From assembly GCF_020379485.1 (NCBI RefSeq), contig NW_026014810.1, positions 1 through 64,000 on the forward strand: a DNA stretch of 64,000 nucleotides, in the 5' to 3' direction. This stretch comes from Brassica napus. Lineage: Eukaryota; Streptophyta; Magnoliopsida; Brassicales; Brassicaceae. The position numbers were made by a program, and so were the translations under genes. Below are positions 1-12,531 of this stretch, in pieces. The notes beneath the pieces were generated by a model. It was not told the DNA's origin. It saw only the letters and a program-made list of their open reading frames with translations, and did not search any database. Each line of letters begins with the position of its first letter. Positions within the stretch are counted from its first letter, which is position 1.

Positions 1-3000
1 ACTACACGGCCGCAAGGAGTTTGGAGCATGAAGTGATCCGCAAATCTGACATTGATGCCCTCATCAAAGCTCTTAAGGAGTCTGGTACATTCGGAAACAC
101 TCTTGGTTACTCTTACACTGCTCATATGATGCCTAGGAATGAGAATAGGTTGATAGATATCATTGAGGAATTAAAACTGGAGAAATGAATCACCTAGAAC
201 TCATCTTGCTAGAGGCATAAAACCATTGATTGTTGATCTGGTGCATCTCATCACATGATTAGTGATGATAGCTTGAATAAAAAACATGAACCTGCTCATG
301 GTCATGTAATGATGGCAAATGGAGATAGAATTCTATTAAAGGTGTAGGAGACTTAAGCTATTTGATAAAGAACTCTAAAGCATTTTACATGCCTGATTTC
401 ACTTCTAATTCTCTTATCTGTTAAAAGTGTTGTACCAATGATCTACATATAATGTTATCTTTAGTCCTAACAATGTGACATTTCAGGATATTGAGAGCAA
501 TGAGTTGATCGGACAAGGAGTAACCAAGGGGGATCTTTATGTACTTGAAGATATTAACCACATTTCTAGTTGTTTGCTGGTTCTGTTTTAAAGAAAGGGT
601 GCATTTATGCATTCTAGGCTAGGACATCCACATGTTAGAGCCTAGCTTAATGTTACAGGTGTCATGTTAAAAATAATGGTTGTGAAGCTTGGATTTTGGG
701 AAAACATTGTAAGACTGTGTTTAAAAGATCTACTACATCTTGATAAGTGTTTTGATCTTGTTCACTCTGATGTATGGACTTGCTCCCTGCTTATCTAGAG
801 AAATTACAAGTACTTTGTCACATTTATAGATGAAAAATCTAAATACACCTGGATAACACTCATTAAACAAAGGATAGGGTTCTTGATGCATTTAAAAACT
901 TCCAAGCTTATGTATCTAACCAGTATAATGCCAAGATTAAGATTTCCAGGTCTGATAATGGTGGAGAATATACTGGCATGCATTCAAGAGTCATCTAGCT
1001 CAACATGGGATTCTACATCAGACAAGTTGTCCATACACTCCTCAACAGAATGGTGTAGCTGAGAGAAAGAATAGACACCTAATGGAGGTGGCAAGGTCTA
1101 TGATGTTTCACACAAGTGTGCCTAAAAGTCTGGAGTGATGCGCTGTGATCTCGGCTTGTTATCTGATCAAAGGATACCAACCAAGATCTTGGAGGATCAG
1201 GCACCTTATGAAGTTCTAAACAGAAAACAAACCTGTGCTGGATCACTTAAGAGTCTTTGGATGTGTGTGCTTTGTACTTGTACCCGGGGAGCAAAGGAAT
1301 AGCTAGAAGCAAAGAGCACAAGAGCCATGTTCATGGCTATCAACATCACAAAAGGGATACAAATGCTATGATTCAGAAGCCAGGAGAGTTCTTGTATCTA
1401 GAGATGTTAAGTTCTTGGAGGATAAGAGCTTTTATGGAGATAGAAAGTGGGAAGATCTTGAAGATTTGTCTCAACCATCTGATCGAGCTACAAGTCTTAG
1501 GCGTGTACTGGAAGACTTGGAATCAACATGTCCAGGATCAGCAACACCAACCAAGGAGAATGAAGCTGAAAGAACCATCACACCATGATCATGAGGGGGG
1601 AAATGAGGCTGAGCCTGAAGATCATGAAGATCAAGACTCAGATTGTCATGGTCAGGTGTGATACAAAGCGAGGAAGAATCCATTCAAGAAGTGGAACCAG
1701 ATGAAGTAGAAGGAGAAGCGGTTCAGCCTACAGTGGTGGAGGTGGAACCAGTTCCATTAAGGAGAAGCACACGGTTGAAGAAGGATGCTTCCAACTGGGT
1801 AAACACGAGAGTGTACTACAATGCTCAGGCTGTGAAGCATCCCCTCTCAGGCTGTGTGTTCTTTTGCTAGTTACCCAAAGGAACATTGCGCTTTCATTAC
1901 AAGCTTAGATGAGAGTAGTGTACCAAGATCATATGAAGAAGCAATGCTACATGAAGATTGGAAAAGAATCAGTGGGTGATGAAGCTAATGCTATGATAAA
2001 GAATGACACTTGGTTTGAAAGTGAATTGCCAAAAGGGAAGAAGGCAGTAACAAGCAAGTGGATATTCACTATCAAGTATCTACTGATGGAACCATTGAGA
2101 GGAAGAAGACAAGATGGTGGCTAGAGGATACACTCAAACATATGGGGAAGACTACATTGATACCTTTGCTCCTGTTGCCAGCTACATACTATAAGGATTG
2201 TATTGTCCCTTGCTGTGAACTTGAGTGGGAGCTTTGGCAGATGGATGTGAAGAATGCCTTTCTTCAAGGAGAGCTAGAGGATGAAGTATATATGCATCCA
2301 CCACCAGGCCTAGAGCATCTTGTGAAAACTGGAAATGTATTGAGACTCAAGAAGGCTATCTATGGATTAAAGCAATCTCCTAGAGCATGGTACAACAAAT
2401 TGAGCACTACCTTAAACGGACGTGGGTTCAAGAAGTCTGAACTGGATCACACTCTATTCACTCTCAATAACCCTCAGGTATCATTTGCCTACTTGTATAT
2501 GTTGATGACATTATAATAACAGGTAGTGATAAGGCTGGTATAAAAGCCACAAAGGAGTTTTTGAAATCTGTATTTGAAATCAAAGACTTAGGAGAAATGA
2601 AATACTTCCTTGGAATTGAGTGTGGTAGATCTAAGGAAGGATTGTTCATTTCCAAAGGAAGTATACACTTGATCTTTGAAAGATGCAGGTATACAAGGAG
2701 ATAAGACAGCAAAGAGGCCCCTTGAAGATGGATACAAGATTCCGTGAGGGGGGGAGGTTGAAGATAGCAAGGCCTTTCATGATCCAAAGCTATACAGGAA
2801 GCTGGTAGGAAAGCTCATCTATCTCACTATCACAAGACCAGACATATGCTCTTGCTGTGAATCAAGTGAGCCAGCATATGCAAGTCCCAAAGGAACATCA
2901 CTGGCGCATGGTGGAGAGACTTCTCTTGTATCTGAACGGGACATCAAGCCTTGGAGTATGGATGGGATGCAACAAGAGTACTGAAGTGGTGGATATATTG

Positions 3001-3463
3001 TGCCTGATTGGGCTGGAGATAGAGCAGACAGAAGATCAACCACCGGCTATTGTACATTCATTGGAGGCAACTTGGTGACTTGGAAGAGCAAGAAGCAGAA
3101 GAAGGTGGTGTCGTGTTCAAGTGCTGAAGCTGAGTATAGAGCAATGCTGAAGCTTACAAATGAGTTGGTATGGATTAAGGGATCTTGAAGCATTTGGAGA
3201 TAGAGCAAGTGACTCCAATGACTATGCACTGTGATAATCAAGCGGCTATACACATTGCAACCAACTCAGTCTTCCATGAGAGAACCAAGCACATTGAAGT
3301 TGATTGTCACAAGGTGAGGCAGATGATTGTCTTGGAGTAATCCTGCCATGCTATACGAGGAGTGAGGATCAACTTGCGGATGTGTTTCACCAAGGCAGCA
3401 GACAAAAGACTATGAGTCCATTCACATCAGTTGGGACTCATAGATCTTACACCACGGAGCTGA
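1..3463 (+). pseudogene. C1 gag-pol polyprotein remnant
   Basis: This is a copia polyprotein broken by many frameshifts and stops. Around 225-270 a protease-like stretch (VVDSGASHHMISD in relatives) is recognisable but shifted. The integrase part reads in pieces from about 600 to 1250, including the region matching SDNGGEY near 950 and [11 protein letters not shown] near 1040. RT is readable in 2058-2516 (WQMDVKNAFLQGELEDEVYM, then YGLKQSPRAWYNKLSTTL), with the YVDD region just after in another frame. RNase H follows (TGYCTFIGGN near 3045; SSAEAEYRAM near 3120). The C-terminus reads LIDLTPRS and stops at 3461-3463, as in related elements. Faults are mostly one-base losses or gains, many in short homopolymers. 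It cannot encode a working polyprotein as it stands. Confidence 0.9.
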
Positions 3464-3495
3464 TCCCCTTAGCCATGAGCTCTTCACTCTTTTTC

Positions 3496-3604
3496 CCTCA
3501 TCAAAGTTTTGTCCCAATGGGGTTTCTTTGGTGAGATTTTAATGAGGAAGATCTCATGGTTATTCCAAGCTTAACTAAGTTACTAAGTTAAGCTTGAGGG
3601 GGAG
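3496..3604 (+). promoter_or_regulatory. C1 3' cis block: stem-loop, PPT-proximal stem, polypurine tract
   Basis: Stem I pairs CTCATCAAAG (3497-3506) with CTTTGGTGAG (3526-3535), with one G-T wobble. A small ATGAG/CTCAT inverted repeat follows near 3542-3557. The PPT-proximal stem pairs AAGCTTAACT (3567-3576) with AGTTAAGCTT (3586-3595), and the purine run GAGGGGGAG follows at once. The purine tract would prime plus-strand DNA synthesis. The stems are my observation; see findings. Confidence 0.7.
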
Positions 3605-4160
3605 GTTGAAATGAGTTGAACAATATATGATGAGAAAGCTGGTTAAGGAGTTGGGAATGAGATAATGTGAAGGCAAAGAGAAGGAGAGCTTGGGAGTGAT
3701 CAGGCCGTACAAGGCCGTACTGGCCGTACCATCCGTACGGTCCGGATCAATCCCCACTCGACCAAGAAGAGAAGTTACCGCGTGAAAGAAGTAAACGGCC
3801 AAGGGGTTTACCTAGGGGAGATGACCGTTTGGATGGATAGAGTGACTGAGCCTTATCCACACATGCTGGAACAGGCTGTAAAGGCAAAAGGAAACTGGTC
3901 CAAGATGCCAAAACGTGGTTGTGAACAGCTCCCATTGGATCAAGTTTGAATTAAGCAACCTTATCCTTGACCTCACATGCTTAGTCTCTCTGAAAACCCT
4001 GTATCTGATCAGATATATTGTAAACTCTGTCTTGATTAATAAACAACACGAGTTTATGAGTCTCTCTCTCTAGTTCATCATGATAATCTCATACACTTTC
4101 TCTTAAACAACCTGAATCTCTCTTAAACTTCTCAATACCTTTCTTATTATCTAAATCATA
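3605..4160 (+). repeat. C1 3' LTR
   Basis: It starts just after the polypurine tract; the first T of the expected TGTTGAAATG is missing. It contains four CCGTAC boxes in about 40 bp (3704-3744), GTTACC-like boxes, GATAAG motifs, a TATATTG-like stretch near 4014 and a T/C-rich R/U5-like end. It stops at ATCATA, consistent with the TG...TA termini of its relatives. Confidence 0.75.
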
Positions 4161-4657
4161 AGTGTTTGGCTCGACCTAGGGCCGTACGGGCCGTACCATC
4201 CGTACATGGGAGGATCGGCCAAACATCGACCATAAACTTACCCGAGTAACGCGGTTAGAAGAAGGAGTTACTCAAGTCTATTACCATCTGATCTATCCGT
4301 TGGAAAGGATAAGGGAAGAGCCTTGGGACAGGCTGGCACAGCTGGAAAAGGGAAAGGAGCTTTTGGACAGCTAAGAGATGCCAAAAGCGTGTGGAGACAC
4401 TTCATTGGATAGATTTGAATTAGGCTGTTGACTCCACATGCTTCTCTTCTCTCTAGTTACGAAAACCCTACTTGTTCCTTCATATAAATATGTAACCTCA
4501 CTCATTAATAAGATTAAGCAAGTTTGAGTCTTTCTCGTAGTCTTAATCTCAATGGTTCCAATTAGACTCATAATCTCATTTCATACTCTAATCTGTTCTA
4601 AATCTATTCTAATCTTCTCTAAACGCTCAGATTACTCTAAACAACCTAAAACTGTTA
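4161..4657 (+). repeat. C2 5' LTR, truncated at its 5' end
   Basis: It matches 14934-15430 of the 3' LTR, starting at AGTGTTTGGCTCG. Three GTAC boxes lie at about 4183-4206. It ends CTGTTA immediately before the primer-binding site. It differs from the 3' LTR by many one-base indels (for example AGGGCCG versus AGGCCG, and GTGTGGAG versus GTGTGAG), more than expected beside few substitutions. Confidence 0.82.
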
Positions 4658-4675
4658 TGGTATCAGAGCCAGGTT
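4658..4675 (+). promoter_or_regulatory. C2 primer-binding site (initiator Met-tRNA)
   Basis: TGGTATCAGAGCCAGGTT directly follows the LTR end with no spacer. This is the common plant copia primer site, complementary to the 3' end of initiator Met-tRNA, where minus-strand DNA synthesis starts. The leader runs from 4676 to the gag ATG at 4899. Confidence 0.92.
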
Positions 4676-4898
4676 AGTGAGAACCTGAGTTCGTTGGGGT
4701 TCTTTGAAGGTTCAAGATTGAAGCTTTGAAGAGTTTGTGTGGTGTTCTTGTGTTCTTGAGAGTTTCTGGGTATGTCCGAGTTCAAGTCTGGTTCTTGTGT
4801 GTTATGAAGTGGTGAGGGTTGAAGACTGAGGCTGTGAAGGTCATACAAGTCATTCAGCTCAAGATAAGTTAGTAAAGTCTAAAGAGTCAGCATTCAAC

Positions 4899-7301
4899 AT
4901 GGAGAGTGGGATGAACATGAACATGAAGGTGGCGGGTTGTTTCAGGGAAACAACTACTTGGTGTGGTCTCGGATGGTGAGAACCACGGTGGGAAGCAAGG
5001 GGCTTTGGAAGGACATCACACAGGAGAAGCTCCAAAGCTCATCACTCAAGGAGAGGGGAAGATGAAGCCGCAAGCAAAGGCGGAAGAGAAGTGGCATCAG
5101 AGGACATGTTGGTGATGTCTGTGCTTCATGCGTCCCTTGAGCCAGCTATTCTAGATGCATACAGCTACTGTGAGTCTGCTAAAGAGCTGTGGGATACATG
5201 AAGAAGTGTATGGCAATACTTCAAACCTAAGCAGAGTGTTTGAGGTGAAGCAAGTTTATTAACTACCTTGTACAAGAAAGACATGGAGTTTACCAAGCAT
5301 CTAGGAAGGTTCAGAACTCTCTGGTCCGAAATGGAGATGTTAGGCCAAGCACAACGGATGCTGATGAAACTCAACAAGAGGAGAGAGCAAGATAAGGTCT
5401 TTGGGCTACTCCTCACGATGAATCCAGCTTACAACGGTCTTGATTCAAACTGCTGAGGGGAAGATACTCTACCTGATCTTGAAGAGGTGTGCGCAAGGAT
5501 TCAGAAGGAACAAGGCTCTATTGGGTTGTTTGGAAAGAAAGGAGAGATGGCACTTGTGAACGAGCAACTCAAGAGGAAGGAAGTGAAGCTCTCAAGCAAA
5601 CAAGCTTCGCATGGGAAGTATGAGGAGAGGAGGTTCAATGGGAGCTGTGATCACTGCAAGAAGCATGGTCACAAGAAGAGTCAATGCTGGATACTTCATC
5701 CACATCTCAAGCCGGCCAAGTTCATGAAAGACCGTGAGAGCAAGGGCTAATGTCTCGGATGTGACAAGTGGAGCTGGTACAAGCAAAGGAAAGGAGATAG
5801 ATGGACGTGCAGCTGCAGCTGGTGATGGGAAGTCTCTTGTAGCCTACACCGGAGCACCAAGTCACCGTAGGAACAATGATCAGGAGTATCTAAGGAGATC
5901 TGATCTTGATGCCCCATTAAGATATTCAAGGAGAATGGTAACACCTTTGGGTACTCTTTTGGTGCTAGGGCTATAGAGAACTATAAGGATGTAACTAGAA
6001 CTGATAGGATGCATGAGAGGTTCATAGAAATGGTAAATCAATCTAGGATTGCAAATCTTGCTAGAAATGATCATGCATTCAAACCATCTAGTATCCTTGC
6101 TCATATTGCTAGTAATCATAGCATTAAGCCATTAGTAGTTGATTCTAGTGCATCTCATCATATGATAAGTGACACTAGTTTGATTAAAGACATTGTACCA
6201 ATGAATGGAAATGTGATGATAGCTAATGGAGATAAGATACCTATTAGAGGAATAAGAAGTCTTAAACTGTTTAATAAGGAAACTAAAGCTTTCTACATGC
6301 CTGAATTCACTTCAAATTTGCTATCTGTTAAGAAATGTGCAACTGATTTGCAATGCAATGTCATATTCAGTCCTAATGATGTGAAGTTTCAGGATATTAA
6401 AGCAGCAAGATGATTGGAAAGGGAGTAACTAAAGGAGAAATATATTTGCTTGAAGATCTTGCTCCTGTTTCTAGTTATAGCTGCTCATTTACTTCTGTTT
6501 CTAGTTCTAGTTTAAGTAAAAATGCATTGTGGCATGCTAGATTAGGACACCCTCATAATAAGGCTTTAAAACTGATGTTGCCAGGTGTTTCCTTTGAGAA
6601 TAATGATTGTGAAGCTTGTATTTTAGGCAAGCATTGTAGAACTGTCTTTAACAAGTCTACTACGGTTTATAAGAAGTGTTTTGATCTTATTCATTCAGAT
6701 GTTTGGACTGCACCTTGCTCATCTAGAGAAAACCATAAGTATTATGTAACTTTGATTGATTGAAAAATCCAAATACACCTGGTTAACCTTAATCCCAACC
6801 AAAGATAGGGTACTTGATGCATTTAAGAACTTTCAATCCTATGTAACTAACCATTATAATGCCAAGATTAAGATTTTCAGATCAGATAATGGAGGAGAGT
6901 ACACGGGACAAGCATTCAAGAGTCATCTATCTAAACATGGAATCCTACATCAGACAAGCTGTCCATATACTCCACAACAGAATGGAGTGGCTGAAAGGAA
7001 GAACAGGCATCTAATGGAAGTAGCCAGGTCCATGATGTTTCAATCCAATGTGCCTAAGAAGTTTTGAGAGTGATGCAGTTGCTACAGCTTGTTATCTCAT
7101 CAATAGGACACCAACGTTGATCTGCAAGCAAGGGCAATCACCATTTGAGGTATTGAATCAATACAAGCCTCCTTGGAGCATATGAAGATCTTTGGGTGTT
7201 TGTGTTTTGTGATGGTGCCGAGAGAAATAAGAAACAAGCTAGAAGCTAAGAGCTCAAAGGCAATATTTATTGGATACTCATCAAGCCAGAAAGGATACAA
7301 G
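4899..7301 (+). pseudogene. C2 gag-PR-IN, 5' portion
   Basis: The ATG at 4899 starts MESGMNMNMK, as in C8. Gag (UBN2-like) is broken by several one-base losses between 4940 and 5460. The zinc knuckle CDHCKKHGHKKSQC is intact near 5647-5690. The protease reads VVDSSASHHMISD near 6136-6172, with the active-site Gly replaced by Ser (DSS). The integrase zinc finger WHARLGH...CEACILGKHC is readable at 6530-6640. SDVW, SDNGGEY and [10 protein letters not shown] follow, with frame breaks near 6411, 6760 and 7065. The coding sequence stops at KGYK, where C3 inserted. Intact copies show the frame that would be expected; this copy is non-functional. Confidence 0.88.
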
Positions 7302-7558
7302 TGTTGAGATGAGGTAATAAAGAGTGACTACATTGATAGAGAATGAGGATTGAGATAGACAGTAACTTTGGAGTTACCACAGTAACTTTGGAGTTACCAC
7401 AGTAACTTGGTTTACTGTGTGGTAACTAAGTTAAAGCTTGGAAAGTTACCTTGGCTCACATTGGAGAGTAAGCCACGCCCAAGGAGCTGTATGGATAAGG
7501 GAGGAGCAGTCTGGATAAGGTTTAGGGCTGGATAAGGCTGGAGACAGGCTGTAAAGTA
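7302..7558 (+). repeat. C3 5' LTR remnant
   Basis: It matches the first part of 12007-12531 as far as GGCTGTAAAGTA, then jumps into the gag leader (TTTGGGGAAGATCTAGGC). About 290 bp of LTR and the primer-binding site are missing. It contains a local direct duplication of CAGTAACTTTGGAGTTACCA (7361-7401) that the 3' LTR has only once in that exact form. Confidence 0.85.
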
Positions 7559-7601
7559 TTTGGGGAAGATCTAGGCTAAAGGCTGTGCTTTAGGCTAAAG
7601 A

Positions 7602-10600
7602 AAATGGAAGCTGCCTCAATCTGGTACAGCAAGGCGTGAAGAGAAGAAAGAGAGAGGGAATGAGTGGGGGTGGTTCTCACAGATGAAAACAACTCTGAAA
7701 AGTGTGGAGTTTGGAGAAACCATGAGAAGGAAGAGTCTTTGAAGGGTAAAGCTGCTGAGAAAGATCAGACAGCAAGAGAAACAAGTGGAGATTGCTTTAG
7801 TCTTGAAGAAAGTACACTACTTGAGAAGATTGAAGATGTTTATGAGAACAAGATCAATCTTAGGAGAGTGTATGAAGTCAAGAAGGTGATCAGTGGAGTT
7901 AAACAAAGAAGAGAAGAGTTCAATAACCATGTGAGGAAGCTACAACACTTGTGGGTTGAACTACAAGGGTTGAGATCCCATGTGGATGGGGAGGCTACAC
8001 CAGAGCAAGAGATGGTCTTGAAGCTCTTGGCGAGCATGGAGTCATCATATGGGTGGCTGGTGGAGATGGTTCTAAGAGGGGAACAGCTTCCGGAAATGGA
8101 AGAGATCTGTGTGCTTATAAGAAGGGCATATGAGATAATAAGAGATGATGAGAGGCTAACCATGAGTAGGAGTGAGAGCTCATGGAAGCCAACTGGGAGT
8201 AGGAGTGAGAGCTTCCAGAAGCTAACCATGAGTAGGAGTGAGGGCTCATGGAGGCTAACCGGGAGTAGGAGTGAGGGCTTTTCTATCCAAAGCTTATATC
8301 AACATAGGAAAGGGTAGGAAAAGAGTTGTGGGAGAGTGTTCTTACTCAGCCCTCATAAGTGGTTCTCTAAATGAGACAATGGGACTAAGAGAGCAGGAGG
8401 AAGAAGGTAGAGCTGATGATCCTATCACCAGGAAGGAATGGAGGGTGTTCATGGAACGTGTACAAGCTTTAGCAGCAAGCAAGAAACATGATGTACAATC
8501 CGGAGCTCTTAAACCCATTGTGATTGATTCTGGAGCAAGCCATCATATGATCAGTGATAGGAAGCTTATAAGTGAGATCAAGGCTGCAACAGGGAGTGTT
8601 ATGATAGCTAATGGTGCTATGATCCCAATAGAAGGAGTGGGAAAGCTCAAGCTGTTTGAGAAGGACACAACTGCCTTCTACATGCCCCGGTTCACTTCAA
8701 ATCTGTTATCTGTGAAGAAAGCTACCATTGATCTTGATTGTCAAGTAGTATTCAGACCTGATGAAGTTGAGTTTCAAGATTTGAAGACTGGGAGAGTTAT
8801 TGGCAGAGGAGACAGCAAGAATCAGCTATACCATCTTCAAATGGCTAAGAATTCTAAACTCCTTGATTCTGTGTGCTTAAGTAGTGCTGTTGATAAGTGT
8901 GATAGTATGACTTGGCATGCTAGATTGGGACATCCTCATGCTCGTGCAATTGAATTGATCATGCCTAATATGTCATTTAATCACTTAGAGTGTGAGGCTT
9001 GCATATTAGGAAAGCATTGTAGGACTGTGTTTCCAACTTCAGAAACTACTTATGAGCATTGCTTTGATCTAGTTCATTCAGATGTGTGGACGGCTCCTTG
9101 TTTGTCTAGAGATAGCCAGAAGTACTTTGTGACATTCATTGATGAGAAGTCTAAGTATACTTGGCTTACATTGCTTCCATCTAAAGATAGGGTGCTAGAA
9201 GCATTTATGAACTTCCAAGCATATGTATCTAATCAATACAATGCTACTGTGAAGGTACTGAGATCAGATAATGGAGGTGAATACATCAGCAATGCCTTCA
9301 AGAATCATCTAGCCAAGCATGGGATTGTGCATCAGACTAGCTGCCCTTATACACCACAGCAGAATGGTGTAGCTGAGAGGAAGAACAGGCACTTGATGGA
9401 GGTTGCTAGATCGATGATGTTTCATGCAAATGTCCCAAAACGTTTTTGGAGTGATGCTGTGCAGACTGCTTGCTATCTCATCAACCGGGTTCCAACCAAG
9501 ATATTGAAGAATCTGTCTCCATTTGAGGTGTTGAACAAGAGCAAACCTGTCATTGATCATCTACGTGTGTTTGGGTGTGTGTGTTATGTCATGGTTCCAG
9601 GAGAGCAGAGAAACAAGCTAGAGGCAAAGAGTACTAAGGCTATGTTCATTGGTTACTCTATCACTCAGAAGGGGTACAAGTGCTATGATCCTGAAGCAAG
9701 GAGAGTGATGGTATCTAGAGAAGTGAAGTTTGTTGAAACAAAAGGTTATTATGAAGAAAAGGAGTGGGAAAATCTGAAGGATTTGTCTCAAGCTCCATCT
9801 GATAAGGCAACAATACTGAGAGTGTTGTTAGAGAAGCTTGGGATAAGATTATCGCAGGATCAGGAAACCGGAAGGAGAGAGTCTTCCAATCAGAGTGGTG
9901 GAGCTGGAAGAACAACTCCTCTTGATCATGAGAGGGGGAATGGAACTGAATCTGGTGAGCAAGAGCAAAACCAAGAGGATTCAGGTCTTCATGATCAAGA
10001 TACATCACAAGAAGTTGAGAACAATGAGGTTCAGTCTAGTGGAGAAGTGGATGAGGTTCAGTCTAGTGTAGAAGAACAAGTCAGACCGGCGAGTTCAGAA
10101 GAAGAGCAAGTGGAGCCGGCTAGTGTGCAAACTGAAGATCAGGTTCAAGCTTTGAGGAGGAGCACAAGGATAAAGAGGGATCCTTCCAACTGGGTAAACA
10201 CGAGAGTGTACTACAATGCCCAGGCTGTGGAACATCCTTCTCAAGCCGTGTGTTCCTTTGCTGAGTTTCCAGAGGAGCATTATGCCTTTATGATTAGTCT
10301 GGATGAGAGTTATGTACCAAGGACTTATGAAGAAGCTATGTTAGACAAGGAATGGAAAGAATCAGTGGGAGCTGAAGCAGGTGCTATGATCAAAAATGAT
10401 ACATGGTATGAGAGTGAGCTGCCTAAGGGAAAGAGGGCTGTATCTAGTAGATGGATCTTCACAATCAAGTATCTAGCAAATGGACAAATTGATAGGAAGA
10501 AGACCAGATTGGTTGCAAGAGGATTTACACAAACCTATGGAGAGGATTACATTGATACCTTTGCACCAGTAGCTAAGCTACATACAGTTCGGATTGTGTT

Positions 10601-11864
10601 GTCCATTGCAACAAACTTGGAGTGGGATTTGTGGCAGATGGATGTGAAGAATGCTTTCTTACAAGGTGAGCTAGAAGATGAGGTATACATGCTTCCTCCT
10701 CCTGGTCTTGAGCATCTAGTAAAGCCAGGGAATGTTTTGAGATTGAAGAAGGCAATATATGGGCTGAAACAATCACCTAGAGCTTGGTACAGGAAGCTGA
10801 GTACAACACTCAATGGGAGAGGCTTTAGGAAGTCTGAATTAGATCACACTCTCTTCACCTTGACAGGACCTTCAGGGATCATTGTGATTCTAGTGTATGT
10901 GGATGATTTGATTATCACAGGGAGTGATAAGGCAGGGATTCGAGCTACTAAGGAGTTTCTCAAATCTGTGTTTGACATCAAGGATTTGGGAGAGATGAAG
11001 TATTTTCTGGGCATTGAGATATGCAGATCAAAGGAGGGTTTGTTTATGTCTCAAAGGAAGTATACTATGGATATGTTGAAGGAGACTGATGTGCTTGGAG
11101 GAAAGATAGCTAAGACACCCCTCGAGGAGGGATATAAGGTTCTGCGTGAGGGGGAGGTTGAAGAGAAGCAGCTGTTTGAGGACCCTAAGCTATACAGGAA
11201 GATGGTTGGCAAGCTGATCTACTTTACAATTACTAGGCCAGATATATGCTTCGCTGTGAATCAAGTGAGTCAACATATGCAGGCGCCAAAGGTCCATCAT
11301 TGGAAGATGGTTGATAGGATACTGAGGTATTTAAGTGGGACGGCTGGACAAGGAGTTTGGATGGGCTGCAATGGCAGTACAGAAGTGGTTGGTTATTGTG
11401 ATGCTGATTGGGCAGGAGATAGAGTGGACAGGAGATCAACTACTGGGTATTGTACATTCATTGGAGGGAACTTGGTAACTTGGAAGAGTAAGAAGCAGAA
11501 GGTTATCTCCTGTTCAAGTGCTGAAGCTGAGTATAGAGCCATGTTGAAGCTGACAAACGAGTTTGTGTGGATCAAGGGGATCTTGAAGCATCTAGAGATT
11601 GAGCAGAGTACTCCTATGACTATGCATTGTGACAATCAAGCAGCTATCCACATTGCCTCTAACTCAGTGTTTCATGAGAGAACAAAGCACATAGAGGTGG
11701 ATTGTCATAAGGTGAGGCAGATGATAATCTTAGGAGTGATTCTGCCATGTTATACAAGAAGTGAAGATCAGCTTGCAGATGTGTTTACTAAGGCAGCGAG
11801 ATTGAAGACAATGGAGTCCATACTATCAAGGCTTGGACTCCTTGATCTTACTCCCAGGAGCTGA
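7602..11864 (+). pseudogene. C3 gag-pol with frameshifted Gag and long intact PR-IN-RT-RH
   Basis: The Gag part (about 7602-8317) is the zinc-knuckle-less type. It has a divergent UBN2-like region (LRRVYEVKKVISGVKQ...LQHLWVELQGLR) and then four SRSE repeats. An early frameshift after ATG 7602 and a deletion of about 25 bp near 8281, compared with C5, break the frame. From 8320 to 11864 the frame is open: protease VIDSGASHHMISD near 8521-8559, integrase WHARLGH...[31 protein letters not shown] with YVDDLIITG near 10895, and RNase H with CDADWAGD near 11398 and SSAEAEYRAM near 11516. It ends LLDLTPRS-stop at 11864. Pol could be functional in sequence, but Gag and the 5' end are defective. Confidence 0.88.
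8154..8283 (+). repeat. SRSE-encoding tandem repeat in C3 gag
   Basis: Four copies of a roughly 33-bp unit (GGGAGTAGGAGTGAGGGCTT-like) encode alternating TMSRSESSW and TGSRSESFQ. They lie where other Gags here carry the CCHC zinc knuckle. The same repeat occurs in C5 (25441-25577). Confidence 0.85.
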
Positions 11865-11896
11865 GCCCCTTAGCCATGGAGTCTCCACTCTTTTTC

Positions 11897-12006
11897 CCTC
11901 ATCAAAGTTTTATCCCAATGGGTTTTCTTTGGTGAGGTTTTTAATGAGGGAGGTCTTCATGGTTTCCAAGCTTGACTTGTTCCACATGGTCAAGCTTGAG
12001 GGGGAG
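11897..12006 (+). promoter_or_regulatory. C3 3' cis block: stem-loop, PPT-proximal stem, polypurine tract
   Basis: Stem I pairs CCTCATCAAAG (11897-11907) with CTTTGGTGAGG (11927-11937); the loop contains CCCAATGGG. The PPT-proximal stem pairs AAGCTTGAC (11968-11976) with GTCAAGCTT (11989-11997), and GAGGGGGAG ends at 12006. The third base pair of stem II is G-C here but A-T in C2, so pairing is kept through a double change. Confidence 0.78.
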
Positions 12007-12531
12007 TGTTGAGATGAGGTAATAAAGAGTGATACATTGATAGAGAATGAGGATTGAGACAGACAGTAACTTTGGAGTTACCACAGTAACTTTGGTTTTA
12101 CTGTGGTAACTAAGTTAAAGCTTGGAAAGTTACCTTGGCTCACATTGGAGAGTAAGCCACGACCAAGGAGCTGTATGGATAAGGGAGGAGCAGTCTGGAT
12201 AAGGTTTAGGGCTGGATAAGGCTGGAGACAGGCTGTAAAGTAGACAACATCTAGTAAAAGATGCCAAAGGGATCAAGCATGTGAAGACTCCCATTGGCTG
12301 CTTTTGGATGGCTCTCTTTGACTACACATGCCCTGAACCTCTACCTTATCTGATTGATTTCGAAATTGATTGTCTCTCCCATATAAGTATGTTGTAAACC
12401 TCATCTTTAATAATTAATGGAGTTTTGAGTCTCTCTCTTGATTCTCTCACTAAAATCTCTTAATCTCTTTAATCTTTGAATCTAAGTATCTCTGGTTGTT
12501 TGAATCATTCTCTAAAACACAAAAGTGTTTA
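12007..12531 (+). repeat. C3 3' LTR
   Basis: A complete 525-bp LTR. It has no CCGTAC cluster; instead it has AGTAACTTTGG/GTTACCAC boxes at 12066-12115 and repeated GGATAAGG motifs (12176-12222). A TATAAGTATG stretch is near 12382. It is related to the 535/536-bp LTRs of C9. Confidence 0.9.

Larger units (their letters stand above)
1..4160 (+). mobile_element. C1: decayed Ty1/copia element, 5' part outside window
   Basis: The window opens inside the end of gag. Remnants of protease, integrase, reverse transcriptase and RNase H follow in normal copia order, then a 3' untranslated block, a polypurine tract and one LTR. The LTR seems to end in ATCATA at 4160, directly against a truncated LTR of C2, so no TSD can be read. 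Single-base insertions and deletions occur throughout. Confidence 0.9.
7302..12531 (+). mobile_element. C3: copia element nested in C2
   Basis: It is bounded by a perfect 5-bp TSD, ACAAG, at 7297-7301 and 12532-12536. Its termini are TGTTGAGATG and AAGTGTTTA (TG...TA). It inserted in the KGYKCYDP codons of C2. A deletion removed most of the 5' LTR, the primer site, the leader and the true gag start, so it cannot replicate alone. Its LTR is related to that of C9 and its SRSE-repeat Gag to that of C5. Confidence 0.92.

Noticed and set aside
1643..1870. Possible separate small gene in C1
   Set aside because: It is the copia linker (LRRSTRLKKDASNWVNTRVYYNAQ) in a shifted frame, not an independent gene.
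3700..3745. GTAC clusters as simple restriction-site-like low complexity
   Set aside because: They recur in diverged LTRs at similar places with CC or GG flanks, so I treat them as a finding rather than chance.
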